From Methylocystaceae bacterium UBA5192 (GTDB taxonomy: Bacteria; Pseudomonadota; Alphaproteobacteria; Rhizobiales; Beijerinckiaceae): 46,652 nt of DNA. Position 1 is the stretch's first letter; every line of letters begins with the position of its first letter. The notes under the pieces are model-generated. The model was not told the DNA's origin, did not search any database, and was given only the letters and a program-made list of their open reading frames with translations. The DNA lies in the NCBI GenBank assembly GCA_002412985.1, contig DHWC01000071.1, positions 1 to 46,652 on the forward strand, given 5' to 3'. A program made the translations under genes and the position numbers. This document shows, one piece after another, positions 34,145-43,383 of the stretch.

Positions 34145-34801
34145 TCATGGTTGCGCGGCTTTAATAGCATGAGCGATAAGCGCCTGCGCATCTGGCGAGC
34201 CCCAGGCGGCAGGGCCATTAAGAAGGCCGAGCTGACATCCTTCGCCGTCGATAAGAATAGAAAGCGGTAGGCCCAGTGCTTTTCCAGCTTGTTTTAATTC
34301 ATAAAAACTATTCGCCGTCGGATCCGTATAAAGCGTCAGGGATTTAATCCCTAACTCCTGGAAGAGGGCTTTTGGCCGCTCGGGCCGACTTGTGTCTATA
34401 TTGACTGCGACGACTTGAAATTTATCCGAGCCTAATTGCGATTGTAATTTATCAAGTTGTGGCATCTCCCCCCGGCAAGGCACGCACCAAGTCGCCCAGA
34501 GATTAAGCAAGATAATTTTCCCGCGAAATGACGATAGGGGCGCGCTCACCCCCTCAGGTCCAACAAAACTGATTTGAGGCATGGCCTCGGGAGTCTTGCT
34601 AATGGCTAGGGCGGCTAAGTCGCCCTTGGCGAAAGCCTCGAGCGTATTGGCGATTTTTTGGGAGGATTTGCAGGCTTGCGGTTCCGCTGCATAGGCGGCG
34701 GCTTCCTTGCCGCTTAGGCCGCTCACGTATAGAAAACCCAAGACACCCGCCGTCCCTGTAATTGAGGCGCAACGTCTTAAGAAAGCAGCCGGTAAATTCA
34801 T
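34145..34801 (-). CDS. TlpA-family thiol-disulfide oxidoreductase, membrane-anchored
   Basis: The N-terminus has an uncleaved or cleaved hydrophobic segment (about 14-30). The thioredoxin fold on the periplasmic side has the active site W-C106-V-P-C109 in LWATWCVPCR, then VVAVNID and a cis-proline near GLPLSIL. TlpA proteins reduce disulfides for cytochrome oxidase assembly or cytochrome c maturation. An extra cysteine pair (C44 and the one in EGCQLG) is present. I chose the ATG at 34801, with GGAGA upstream; a frame to 34885 would run through argH. Its divergence from argH is, as I recall, a common order in Hyphomicrobiales. Confidence 0.88.
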   Translation of the reverse strand: MNLPAAFLRRCASITGTAGVLGFLYVSGLSGKEAAAYAAEPQACKSSQKIANTLEAFAKGDLAALAISKTPEAMPQISFVGPEGVSAPLSSFRGKIILLNLWATWCVPCRGEMPQLDKLQSQLGSDKFQVVAVNIDTSRPERPKALFQELGIKSLTLYTDPTANSFYELKQAGKALGLPLSILIDGEGCQLGLLNGPAAWGSPDAQALIAHAIKAAQP

Positions 34802-34824
34802 TAAATCCGATCTCCGGGGAAAAA
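34802..34824. promoter_or_regulatory. 23-base divergent gap with overlapping opposed ribosome sites
   Basis: Only 23 bases separate the start codons of tlpA and argH. The central CTCCGGGGA carries GGGGA for argH and, on the other strand, GGAG for tlpA. There is no room for a promoter, so each gene's promoter must lie inside the other gene. Confidence 0.6.
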
Positions 34825-36213
34825 ATGACGAGTAAGATATGGGGCGGACGCTTTCAAGGCGCAACCGACGCCGTTCTCGAAGCAATCAATGTTTCTATTG
34901 ATTTTGACAAGCGGTTGGGCGCTCAGGACATTCGCGGGTCGCTCGCACATGTAGCCATGCTGGCGGATCGCGGCATCGTTTCAACCTCTGACGCAGAACA
35001 AATCAAGCAGGGTTTGCTTCAAATTCAGAAAGAGATTGAGAGCGGAACGTTCCAATTTTCCCGTGAGTTTGAAGATATTCATATGAATGTGGAAACGCGA
35101 CTGGCGACGCTCATAGGGCCTGTCGCCGGGCGTTTGCATACAGCGCGCTCGCGCAATGATCAGGTTGCGACAGACTTTCGACTTTATATTCGCGATGAAA
35201 TAGACATTCTTGATCGACAACTGGCGGATTTACAGTTGGCTTTAGCTGAGCGGGCGGTTGAAGAAGCGGGCAGCGTTATGCCAGGCTTTACGCATTTGCA
35301 GTCCGCACAACCTGTCACGCTGGGCCATCACTTGCTTGCCTATGTCGAAATGATTGGGCGAGATCGTGGACGGTTTCACGATGCACGCAAGCGCGCCAAT
35401 GAATGTCCGCTCGGCGCAGCGGCTTTAGCAGGCACCTCATTTCCAATCGATCGACATCAAACCGCCAAGACACTGGCTTTTGACCGACCGACCGCAAACT
35501 CTCTTGATAGTGTGTCAGATCGCGACTTCGTTCTTGAAACGCTTGCCGCTGCTGCAATATGCATTACGCATCTCTCCCGCTTTGCTGAAGAAATCGTTCT
35601 GTGGACCACGCCACAATTCGCTTTCATTTCATTGTCAGACAAATTCACAACCGGCTCGTCAATTATGCCGCAAAAGCGTAATCCCGATGCAGCAGAACTT
35701 GTGCGGGGGAAGAGCGGTCGCATCATAGGCGCGTTAACGGCGCTGCTTGTTGTTATGAAAGGGCTTCCCTTAGCTTATTCAAAAGATATGCAAGAGGATA
35801 AGGAGGGCGCTTTTGATGCGCTGGATAATCTCGCGCTGTGTGTAGCAGCGCTTGCGGGCATGGTGCGAGATATGAAAATTGACCGTAAAAGATTAAAACT
35901 CGCAGCAGGCGCAGGGTATGCAACAGCGACTGATCTTGCAGATTGGCTTGTGCAACGACTAAACCTCCCATTTCGCGAGGCGCATCATATAACCGGTCGC
36001 GTTGTTGCTGTAGCGGAAGCGCGGGGCGTTGGCTTAGAGGAATTATCCCTTCAAGAATTGCAAGATGTTGAGCCGCGCATAACGGACGAGCTGTTTGCCG
36101 TATTAGGCGTTGATAACTCAGTCGCAAGCCGCACGAGCTATGGCGGCGCGGCGCCTGACAATGTGCGCGCAGCGGCGCAATCATGGTTAAATTGCCTAAA
36201 AGCGATCAATTGA
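34825..36213 (+). CDS. argH: Argininosuccinate lyase
   Basis: ArgH splits argininosuccinate to arginine and fumarate, the last step of arginine synthesis. The N-terminus KIWGGRFQG, the segment TARSRNDQVATDFRL, TFLQ-type GFTHLQSAQPVTLGHH and the superfamily signature GSSIMPQKRNPDAAEL are all present. I chose the ATG at 34825 with GGGGA five bases upstream; a frame from 34762 lies in tlpA. The 462-residue length is normal. It heads a run of four closely packed genes (argH, ThiE-like, SEL1, esterase). Confidence 0.96.
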   Translation: MTSKIWGGRFQGATDAVLEAINVSIDFDKRLGAQDIRGSLAHVAMLADRGIVSTSDAEQIKQGLLQIQKEIESGTFQFSREFEDIHMNVETRLATLIGPVAGRLHTARSRNDQVATDFRLYIRDEIDILDRQLADLQLALAERAVEEAGSVMPGFTHLQSAQPVTLGHHLLAYVEMIGRDRGRFHDARKRANECPLGAAALAGTSFPIDRHQTAKTLAFDRPTANSLDSVSDRDFVLETLAAAAICITHLSRFAEEIVLWTTPQFAFISLSDKFTTGSSIMPQKRNPDAAELVRGKSGRIIGALTALLVVMKGLPLAYSKDMQEDKEGAFDALDNLALCVAALAGMVRDMKIDRKRLKLAAGAGYATATDLADWLVQRLNLPFREAHHITGRVVAVAEARGVGLEELSLQELQDVEPRITDELFAVLGVDNSVASRTSYGGAAPDNVRAAAQSWLNCLKAIN

Positions 36214-36221
36214 GGGTGAAT

Positions 36222-36833
36222 ATGAGCGATGACGCGCCGCAGCTTTACCTCGTGACGCCTCCGCTACAGGAGGCCTCAAATTTCAAATCGCGCTTGGTGC
36301 AGGCCCTAGAGGCGGCAAACCTCGCCAGCCTACTTATTCGTTTCGCCCATGAGGATATACGAAAAAATGAGGAAATTTTACGCATTTTAACGCCACTGGC
36401 GCAGGAGAGAAATGTAGCTGTACTCGTTGAGAATGGCGTGAATGAAGCGCTCCGCTGCGGCGCTGATGGGGCGCATATTGTTGGATCAACAGATGACATC
36501 GCAACGGCTGTTAAAAAATTATCTCCGCGTTACATCGTTGGCGCGGGTAATTTGGCGACGCGTGACGATGCGATGCAAGCTGGCGAATTGGGTGTTGATT
36601 ATGTCCATTTTGTTTCGTCTGACGCGCATCAATTGATAGAACGCGTCGCTTGGTGGTCAGAATTATTTATCACGCCCTGTGTTGCAAAAGCGGAAAGGTT
36701 AGAAGAAATCGCGCCGCTTGCGCAGGCTGGCGCCGATTTTATTATGTTAGAGGATGTTGTGTGGTCTGACCCCCGACACCCTGCCGCTGCTCTCTCAGAC
36801 GCTTTGGCTTGCTTACAAGGTGTGAGCGTATGA
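36222..36833 (+). CDS. Thiamine phosphate synthase-like TIM-barrel protein, motifs degenerate
   Basis: The fold is ThiE-like: QLYLVTPP at the first strand, ENGVNEALRCGADGAHI in the middle, ELGVDYVHF, and AQAGADFIMLEDVVW at the end. The residues that make thiamine phosphate synthase work are mostly gone. The QxREK segment reads LLIRFAHED, the GxxDxP loop reads GSTDD, and neither the GPxFxTxTK loop nor the late GIGG phosphate loop is recognisable. It is therefore probably not a true ThiE. It starts nine bases after argH, with GAGGGTGAAT before the ATG, and ends by overlapping the SEL1 gene (ATGA). Confidence 0.75.
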   Translation: MSDDAPQLYLVTPPLQEASNFKSRLVQALEAANLASLLIRFAHEDIRKNEEILRILTPLAQERNVAVLVENGVNEALRCGADGAHIVGSTDDIATAVKKLSPRYIVGAGNLATRDDAMQAGELGVDYVHFVSSDAHQLIERVAWWSELFITPCVAKAERLEEIAPLAQAGADFIMLEDVVWSDPRHPAAALSDALACLQGVSV

Positions 36834-37822
36834 AAATTTTAGTGTTCTATATCTATTTAACTTTTGCTTTGCTTTCCCCGTTCATCGCCCTTTTCAATCA
36901 ATCCGCCGATGCGCGGGAGGCGGAAAACGGCTCAGCGGCGCCTGATCTCGCCTTTGGGGCTTATCAGCGTGGCGATTTCAAAGCTGCGCTGGTTGAGGCA
37001 AAAAAAAGACTGCAGATTAATCCAAAGGATGCCGCGGCGCTGGCTCTGATCGGACAATTATATATTGAAGGCGCCGGGGTAAATCGTGACGCGAAACAAG
37101 CTATGGATTGGTTTCGTCGCGCTGCAGATTTGGGAAATGCCGAATCCGCCTATATCTATGGCGCTGCCTTGCTTCAAGGATTAAATGTTCCAAAAGATCG
37201 CCATCGCGCGCGCGACTATCTTGAAAAAGCTGCAGCGTTGAACCACGGATCTGCGTTACATTTATTAGGCGAAATGGCGCTTGAAAATGAAGGAAAGCCT
37301 TCAGATTTTTCCCGAGCGCTTGATTATTTCAAACGCGCTGATGCGGCGGGCAACGCGGACGCAAGCTACGCGCTCGGCGTTTTATACAAAACGGGTAAAG
37401 GATTGGATAAGGATCTCAATACAGCGGCGTTTTATTTTAAACGCGCTGCTGATCTTGATCTATCAGCGGCGATGGTTGAATACGCCATCATGCAGTTCAA
37501 CGGCCTTGGCGCGCCACGCGATCAACAAGCAGCGATCGCGCTGCTAAGACGAGCAGGAATGGCCGGCAATGCCGTCGCGCAAAATAGGCTTGCGCATATT
37601 TACGCTGAAGGACTTGGCATTGCGCCGGACTTTTCCCAGGCCCGTTACTGGAGGGATAAGGCGCGAGAAGGAGGATTAGCTGACTCTGCGCTTGATTTTC
37701 TCTCAAGCGTCCGCGGCAAGGACGGCTTGGATAAGCAAGAGCTCTCCGCGCCGACAGCGCCAACACAAACAAAAACCCAATCTCTTATGCCGCCAACCTT
37801 CCAGGCGCCGCTGAAAAAGTGA
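36830..37822 (+). CDS. Secreted SEL1-repeat protein
   Basis: Residues 1-30 form a signal peptide (hydrophobic core IYLTFALLSPFIALF, then SADARE). After a short TPR-like start (about 40-68), six 36-residue SEL1 repeats run from about 69 to 284, with units such as YALGVLYKTGKGLDKD and AAFYFKRAADL. A low-complexity Pro/Thr/Gln tail follows. SEL1 proteins are periplasmic or envelope scaffolds; the partner is not known. The start overlaps the ThiE-like stop, and the stop overlaps the esterase GTG, so the three genes are translationally linked. Confidence 0.88.
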   Translation: MKILVFYIYLTFALLSPFIALFNQSADAREAENGSAAPDLAFGAYQRGDFKAALVEAKKRLQINPKDAAALALIGQLYIEGAGVNRDAKQAMDWFRRAADLGNAESAYIYGAALLQGLNVPKDRHRARDYLEKAAALNHGSALHLLGEMALENEGKPSDFSRALDYFKRADAAGNADASYALGVLYKTGKGLDKDLNTAAFYFKRAADLDLSAAMVEYAIMQFNGLGAPRDQQAAIALLRRAGMAGNAVAQNRLAHIYAEGLGIAPDFSQARYWRDKAREGGLADSALDFLSSVRGKDGLDKQELSAPTAPTQTKTQSLMPPTFQAPLKK

Positions 37823-38691
37823 GTTTTATCGCGCGACAGAGCGTCAGCCTTTTGCGTCGCTTGATTAAACCAAACCTCGCTACGCTGATCCGCGCGGCTA
37901 AAACGACGCAACCCATCATCTTAAAAAATTTAAGCGAGAATCCTGCGCCTTTTTGTCCAGACATAGCTGGCGATTGGACTTCAGCCGCCTCTCAGACGAC
38001 TGCGGGCGCGCCGATATTATTTTTTTTGCATGGCGGGGGATTTTTAATTGGCGCGCCTAGATTGTTTCGTTATGTCTCACGACAATTTTCTCGCGCCGGA
38101 TTTGATGTTTTTGCGCCTAGGTATCGGCTTGCGCCAGAACATGTTTTCCCAGCTGCTTTAACGGATGTCGTGCAGGCTTATAAGGCGCTTGTTTCCGCTA
38201 GCCCGCAGCCAATTGTTGTCGCGGGAGACTCGGCTGGCGGCGGCCTGGCTATTTCAATGATGATGAAATTACGCGATGATGGCGTAAGGCTGCCAAAAGC
38301 GGCAGTCCTATTTTCGCCTTGGACGGATCTTGCCGCAACGGGCGAATCTATGCGCCTTAATGAGGGCAAAGACGCTTTTTTTTCCCGAAAAATTATATTA
38401 TTGGGCGCCCGCGCTTTTTTAGCGCAAGCGCGTGCGCGCGATCCGCGTGCTTCACCTATTTACGGCGACTTAGCAGGATTGCCCCCAATATTGGCGCATG
38501 TTGGCGCAGATGAAGTTTTACGCGACGACTCAACGCGGCTTGTTGATCAAGCGCGGGCGGTGGGCGTGGACGCGCAAATCGAGATTTGGCCTGATGTGCC
38601 TCATGCCTGGCAGCTTCTTCCTTTTTTACCCGAAGCCGCCGTCTCTCGACAAAAAGCAATTGAATTTTTGAAAGAAAGGCTCGCGGCCTAG
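37819..38691 (+). CDS. Alpha/beta-hydrolase of the hormone-sensitive lipase family (esterase)
   Basis: This is probably a cytoplasmic carboxylesterase for short acyl esters. The oxyanion-hole motif HGGGF is in FFLHGGGFLIGAP, and the nucleophile serine is in the GDSAGGG elbow. The acid is the aspartate in VGADEVLRDD and the histidine is in DVPHAWQ, so the triad is complete. It starts at a GTG overlapping the SEL1 stop (GTGA). 290 residues is normal. It is the last gene of the argH-led run; def follows after 112 bases. Confidence 0.88.
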   Translation: MSFIARQSVSLLRRLIKPNLATLIRAAKTTQPIILKNLSENPAPFCPDIAGDWTSAASQTTAGAPILFFLHGGGFLIGAPRLFRYVSRQFSRAGFDVFAPRYRLAPEHVFPAALTDVVQAYKALVSASPQPIVVAGDSAGGGLAISMMMKLRDDGVRLPKAAVLFSPWTDLAATGESMRLNEGKDAFFSRKIILLGARAFLAQARARDPRASPIYGDLAGLPPILAHVGADEVLRDDSTRLVDQARAVGVDAQIEIWPDVPHAWQLLPFLPEAAVSRQKAIEFLKERLAA

Positions 38692-38803
38692 CCGATCAGC
38701 GCGTGGCGTTAAAAGCAATAATTGACCTGAGACGCAACGGGTCCTATCTCTTGGAAAATCAACGTCTGCGCCTTTGGGGCGCCGTTAACCGTTGGAAAAA
38801 ATC

Positions 38804-39370
38804 ATGGCCCTTCTGCCCATCGTTACTTTGCCAGATCCAAGTTTGAGAAAAATTTCCCAGCCTGTTGATCAAATTGATGCAGAAATTCATCGATTGCTCG
38901 ATGATATGCTCGAGACAATGTATGCGGCGCCAGGGATTGGTCTCGCCGCTATTCAGGTTGCCGTTCCAAAACGCATCGTCGTTATTGATATTGGCAAGAC
39001 AGAAGAAGAGCGCTCTCCGCTTTTTTTAATTAATCCAGAAATTACTTGGGCAAGTGAAGAACTGAGTCTTTATCAAGAAGGGTGCCTATCGGTTCCCGAT
39101 TACTATGAAGATGTTAAACGTCCAGCTACAGTGCAGGTGCGACATTTAAATCGTGAGGGTCAGTTAGTTGAGTTCAAGGCTGAAGGATTGCTGGCGACGG
39201 TCGTGCAACATGAACTAGATCATTTGGAAGGCGGTCTTTTTATCGACCATCTCTCGAGATTAAAGCGCGATCGGGTTATGAAAAAATTTAATAAAGCGGC
39301 GCGAATAGACGAAATCATAGCCCAGCGCCGTCATGAAACCGAACGTCACTCGGAAGAAGCCGGAGTCTAG
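38804..39370 (+). CDS. def: Peptide deformylase
   Basis: Def removes the N-formyl group from nascent proteins. The three family motifs are present: GIGLAAIQV (44-52), EGCLSVP (92-98, with metal ligand C94) and QHELDH (135-140, metal ligands H136 and H140, catalytic E137). The 188-residue length is typical. I chose the ATG at 38804 with a GGAAA stretch upstream, over the TTG at 38792. fmt follows after three bases, the classic def-fmt pairing. Confidence 0.95.
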   Translation: MALLPIVTLPDPSLRKISQPVDQIDAEIHRLLDDMLETMYAAPGIGLAAIQVAVPKRIVVIDIGKTEEERSPLFLINPEITWASEELSLYQEGCLSVPDYYEDVKRPATVQVRHLNREGQLVEFKAEGLLATVVQHELDHLEGGLFIDHLSRLKRDRVMKKFNKAARIDEIIAQRRHETERHSEEAGV

Positions 39371-39373
39371 GGT

Positions 39374-40300
39374 TTGCGCGTTATTTTTATGGGCACGCCG
39401 GATTTTGCAACGGCCTTGCTCAAAAATATTATATCTCACGGACATGAAATCGTAGCGGTTTACACACAGCCCCCCCGTCCAGCAGGTAGGGGCTTGTCAG
39501 AAAAAAAATCAAGCGTTCATTGTTACGCGCACTCTCTTGGACTCCTCACGCATACGCCAAAAAATTTTCGCAGCGACGAGGAAATTCAAACTTTTATTTC
39601 CTATCGCGCCGATGTTGCGATTGTTGCAGCCTATGGCCTCATCCTGCCGCCGCCAATTCTCGCCGCGCCTAAATACGGATGCCTAAATTTACACGGATCT
39701 TTGTTGCCGCGTTGGCGCGGCGCAGCGCCCATTCAACGTGCGATCATGGCTGGCGACGCACAGACCGGCGTTATGGTGATGAAGATGGATGCTGGACTGG
39801 ATACAGGTCCAGTCGCCGCAGCTAAAGCCATCGCAATTTCACCAGATATGACAGCGGGCGAATTGCATGATCGCCTGGCTGAGCTGGGCGCAATCTTAAT
39901 GGTCGATGCGTTAAATTTACTTGAAAGAGGCGCGTTAATTTTTGCTCCGCAAAATGAAGTTGGTGCGTGTTACGCCGAAAAAATTAATAAAGCTGAAGCC
40001 AGAATTGACTGGAGCAAAAGCGCCGAGGAGATAAGAAATCATATTCGCGGGTTGTCGCCCTTTCCTGGAGCCTTTTTTGAAGCGGATTTTGGTCATGGCG
40101 TTCATCGGGTGAAAGTGCTTCAAGCTGATGTGGAAAGCGCTTCAGGTCCGCCAGGATGCGTCATGGATGATTTTGGTCTTATTGCCTGCGGCAAAAAGGC
40201 TTTGCGTTTAGAGCGGGTGCAACGCGCAGGCAAAAGTGAAATGTCTATGCAAGAATTCTTACGCGGACAGCCGATCAAGGCTGGCGTGAATTTATCCTAA
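39374..40300 (+). CDS. fmt: Methionyl-tRNA formyltransferase
   Basis: Fmt formylates initiator Met-tRNA with 10-formyl-THF. MRVIFMGTPDFA opens the protein. The catalytic loop is NLHGSLLPRWRGAAPI (N106, H108), and DAGLDTGP contains the conserved aspartate. The C-terminal OB-like domain is complete, at 308 residues. It starts at a TTG three bases after def with GGAG upstream; no ATG or GTG at the family start is available. Its stop overlaps the truA ATG (TAATG). Confidence 0.95.
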   Translation: MRVIFMGTPDFATALLKNIISHGHEIVAVYTQPPRPAGRGLSEKKSSVHCYAHSLGLLTHTPKNFRSDEEIQTFISYRADVAIVAAYGLILPPPILAAPKYGCLNLHGSLLPRWRGAAPIQRAIMAGDAQTGVMVMKMDAGLDTGPVAAAKAIAISPDMTAGELHDRLAELGAILMVDALNLLERGALIFAPQNEVGACYAEKINKAEARIDWSKSAEEIRNHIRGLSPFPGAFFEADFGHGVHRVKVLQADVESASGPPGCVMDDFGLIACGKKALRLERVQRAGKSEMSMQEFLRGQPIKAGVNLS

Positions 40301-41040
40301 TGACGCGTTATGCGCTGACGATAGAATATGATGGGACGCCCTTTGTTGGCTGGCAAAGACAAGCAAATGGCTCTTCCGTTCAAGAGTCTCTTGAAGAAGC
40401 GCTAAAAGCGCTCTGTGGCGAACATATCATTGTGCATGGGGCAGGACGCACGGATGCAGGCGTTCACGCCGTCGGTCAGGTCGCTCATATTGACGTGAGT
40501 AAAAATTGGCGGACGGATCGTTTGCGTGATGCGTTAAATGCGCATCTCAAGCCTGATCCCATCGCAATCCTTCACGCGCGTGAAGTAAACCTCGATTTTG
40601 AAGCAAGATTTTCAGCTATTCAAAGACATTATCGTTATATTATTGAAAATAGACGCGCGCCTTTGACGCTCGCGCTTCAGCGCGCCTGGCACGTGAAATG
40701 GCCACTCAATGCAGAACTGATGCATCATGCCGCTCAGCAGCTGATCGGACGGCATGATTTCACAACTTTTCGCGCGTCAGAATGTCAGGCTCAATCTCCG
40801 ATCCGCACTTTAGAGCGATGTGACGTGCGTCGCTTGGGCGATCGAATTGAAATAGATGTGTCGGCGCGCTCTTTTCTTCATAGCCAAGTACGGTCAATGG
40901 CGGGATCTCTCGAGCATGTTGGCTCTGGGAAATGGGCTGTTGAAGAGCTGGTTTCCGCCCTAGAGGCTTGCGATCGGCGCCGCTGTGGCCAGGTCGCGCC
41001 GCCGCATGGGCTTTATCTCATGGCCGTGGATTATCCTTGA
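40300..41040 (+). CDS. truA: tRNA pseudouridine(38-40) synthase TruA
   Basis: TruA makes pseudouridine at positions 38-40 of the tRNA anticodon arm. The start MTRYALTIEYDGTPFVGWQRQ, cut here to its recognisable parts YDGT and GWQRQ, and the catalytic D52 in GAGRTDAGVHA are clear. HDFTTFRA and FLHSQVRSMAGSL follow in order. The 246-residue length is normal. The ATG overlaps the fmt stop, so def-fmt-truA is one translation-linked unit, an order that I recall as common in Hyphomicrobiales. Confidence 0.95.
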   Translation: MTRYALTIEYDGTPFVGWQRQANGSSVQESLEEALKALCGEHIIVHGAGRTDAGVHAVGQVAHIDVSKNWRTDRLRDALNAHLKPDPIAILHAREVNLDFEARFSAIQRHYRYIIENRRAPLTLALQRAWHVKWPLNAELMHHAAQQLIGRHDFTTFRASECQAQSPIRTLERCDVRRLGDRIEIDVSARSFLHSQVRSMAGSLEHVGSGKWAVEELVSALEACDRRRCGQVAPPHGLYLMAVDYP

Positions 41041-41104
41041 GCGCGTTGACAGACGCGACGCATTTAAGCATGACACCCTAACCTCGCTCATTTGAAAGTT
41101 ATTG

Positions 41105-42115
41105 ATGCGTATTTTCATCACTGGAACTGCTGGGTTCATCGGGTTTCATCTTGCTCGAAGGCTTTTGGCGCAAGGACATCTTGTGGATGGCTTTGACGGC
41201 ATGACGACCTATTACGACGTCTCGCTAAAAGAAGCCCGTCGGGCGTTACTGCTGCCCTCCAACGCCTATCGTGACACGATCGGGATGCTTGAGGATTTTA
41301 AAAGTCTCTCCCAGGCTGTCGCGCAAGCTGCTCCAGATGTGATTATTCATCTCGCTGCCCAAGCAGGCGTTCGGTATAGTTTAGAAAATCCGAGAGCCTA
41401 TATTGATGCGAATCTTGTCGGCGCATTCAATGTTATGGAGCTTGCGCGTCTCCACAAACCAAAACATTTTCTGATGGCTTCTACGAGCTCAGTTTATGGC
41501 GCGAGTCCAAGTGTGCCCTTTTACGAAAAAGATCGTACAGATCATCCTTTAACGCTTTATGCAGCAACAAAAAAAGCTGCTGAAGCAATGGCGCATTCCT
41601 ATTCTCATTTATGGTCCATCCCAACGACAATGTTCCGCTTTTTTACGGTATATGGACCCTGGGGTCGCCCAGACATGGCGCCCTTAAAGTTTGTCAAAGC
41701 TATAGAGAATGATCAAACAATCGATATTTATAACCACGGCGATATGTCGCGAGATTTTACTTACATTGATGATCTTGTAGAAGCCATTGTGAGATTAATC
41801 GATTGTAATCCCAGCCAAGACAAAGCTGACGATTCAGTTTCGCCTGTCGCGCCCTTTCGTATTGTGAATATTGGTCGTGGCGCGCCGGTGAGACTTTTAG
41901 ATTTTATCGATACGGTTGAGCGAGCGATCGGAAAAAAAGCGCGCCGTAATTATCTCGATATGCAAGCAGGCGATGTGCCGCGCACATTTGCGGACTCAGA
42001 ACTGCTCTATCGCTTAACAGGCTATCGTCCAGATACGCCGCTGGAGACGGGCGTTGAGGCGCTTGTTTCTTGGTATCGCGATTATCAAAAAAATTCTGGG
42101 GCTTTAATTTACTAA
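41105..42115 (+). CDS. NAD-dependent epimerase, UDP-glucuronate 4-epimerase-like
   Basis: This extended SDR enzyme has the NAD-binding GTAGFIG at 7-13, the TSS serine region (STSSVYG, about 127-132) and the catalytic Y152-xxx-K156 (YAATKK). RFFTVYGPWGRPDMA is typical of UDP-glucuronate 4-epimerases, so UDP-galacturonate for envelope glycans is the likely product. ugd in this window makes the presumed substrate. I chose the ATG at 41105 over the TTG at 41102. Its TAA overlaps the TAG of convergent lysA. The gap from truA (64 bases) shows no terminator. Confidence 0.85.
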   Translation: MRIFITGTAGFIGFHLARRLLAQGHLVDGFDGMTTYYDVSLKEARRALLLPSNAYRDTIGMLEDFKSLSQAVAQAAPDVIIHLAAQAGVRYSLENPRAYIDANLVGAFNVMELARLHKPKHFLMASTSSVYGASPSVPFYEKDRTDHPLTLYAATKKAAEAMAHSYSHLWSIPTTMFRFFTVYGPWGRPDMAPLKFVKAIENDQTIDIYNHGDMSRDFTYIDDLVEAIVRLIDCNPSQDKADDSVSPVAPFRIVNIGRGAPVRLLDFIDTVERAIGKKARRNYLDMQAGDVPRTFADSELLYRLTGYRPDTPLETGVEALVSWYRDYQKNSGALIY

Positions 42116-43380
42116 TCAAGCCAGTCCGGTAGACGATCGAGCGCGATCAAGTCCTGGATGCTCGGGCGGGGACGGATAACCGCAGAGCGATCGCCATCAA
42201 CCATGACCTCTGGAATCAAGGGTCGGGTATTATAAGTTCCAGATTGGACGGCGCCATAAGCGCCTGCCGTTAAGACACACAGCAGTTCTTGCGCCTTTAC
42301 CTCAGAGATACCCCGATCCAGGGCAAGATAATCGCCAGTCTCGCAAACCGGCCCAACGATATCCGCAGTTATGTTTTTGCGGCTAGAGTCTAAAATTACT
42401 GGGATGATGTCATGCCAAGCGTCATAAAGCGTTGGACGGATTAAATCATTCATGCCGGCGTCGACGATGATGAAATTTTTATTCTCTCCGGCTTTGACGT
42501 AGAGAACGCGTGTGACGAGAACGCCAGCGTTTCCGACAATTAATCGACCAGGTTCGAAAACGAGCTTGCAATTAAGATCAGCAAAATGCTTGCGAATGAT
42601 TGCAGCGTAGCGATCTGGATGGAACGACTCAGGATCTTCGCCCTCGTGATAGGGTATTCCCAAGCCGCCGCCGCAATCGACATGTGAAATTTCGTGTCCA
42701 TCATTGCGAAGATCGCTCACCAGCTGGGCAAGCAGTGAGAAGGCTTCGTCAAAAGGCTCAAGTTCAGTGAGCTGAGAGCCAATATGCATATCAACGCCAG
42801 TAACGCGGAGCCCAGGAAGCTTGGCTGCGCGGGCATAAACGGCGCGCGCGCGCGATAAGGCGACGCCAAATTTATTCTCGGCGCGTCCAGTTGAGATTTT
42901 AACATGCGTGCGCGCATCTACATCGGGGTTTACGCGCAAAGAAATATTTGCCTGCTTACCCATTTGAACCGCTATTTTCGAAATAGCGTCTAACTCCGCC
43001 TCGGATTCAACATTAAAACAGAAAATATTTACAGCTAACGCGTCGCGGATCTCTTCACTCGTTTTGCCAACGCCTGAAAAAGTAATTTTGTTTCCTGGGA
43101 CTCCTGCGGCGAGGGCGCGCGCTAATTCTCCACCAGAAACAACGTCCATGCCTGCGCCTTCATCAGCGAGAAGACGCAAAACCGCTTGGTTGGAATTTGC
43201 TTTGATGGCGTAACAAACAAGAATATCTAGGCCGCTAAAAGCTTGAGAAAAAACTTGAATATGCCGACGAATAGTTGATGCGGAATAACAATAAAAGGGC
43301 GTGCCGATTTTATCGGCAAGCGCAGTTATCGCGACGTCTTCGGCATGAAGCGCGCCATTTTTATAATCAAAATGATGCAT
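42112..43380 (-). CDS. lysA: Diaminopimelate decarboxylase
   Basis: LysA decarboxylates meso-diaminopimelate to lysine. The PLP lysine is K60 in VCYAIKAN. HIGSQ, the phosphate-binding GGGLGIPY, EPGRLIVGNAG and the CETGDYLA loop, which contributes the cysteine from the partner subunit, are all present. The 422-residue length is normal. It lies three bases after lptM, a widespread pairing. It converges on the epimerase with overlapping stops. Confidence 0.96.
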   Translation of the reverse strand: MHHFDYKNGALHAEDVAITALADKIGTPFYCYSASTIRRHIQVFSQAFSGLDILVCYAIKANSNQAVLRLLADEGAGMDVVSGGELARALAAGVPGNKITFSGVGKTSEEIRDALAVNIFCFNVESEAELDAISKIAVQMGKQANISLRVNPDVDARTHVKISTGRAENKFGVALSRARAVYARAAKLPGLRVTGVDMHIGSQLTELEPFDEAFSLLAQLVSDLRNDGHEISHVDCGGGLGIPYHEGEDPESFHPDRYAAIIRKHFADLNCKLVFEPGRLIVGNAGVLVTRVLYVKAGENKNFIIVDAGMNDLIRPTLYDAWHDIIPVILDSSRKNITADIVGPVCETGDYLALDRGISEVKAQELLCVLTAGAYGAVQSGTYNTRPLIPEVMVDGDRSAVIRPRPSIQDLIALDRLPDWLD

Positions 43381-43383
43381 CGT

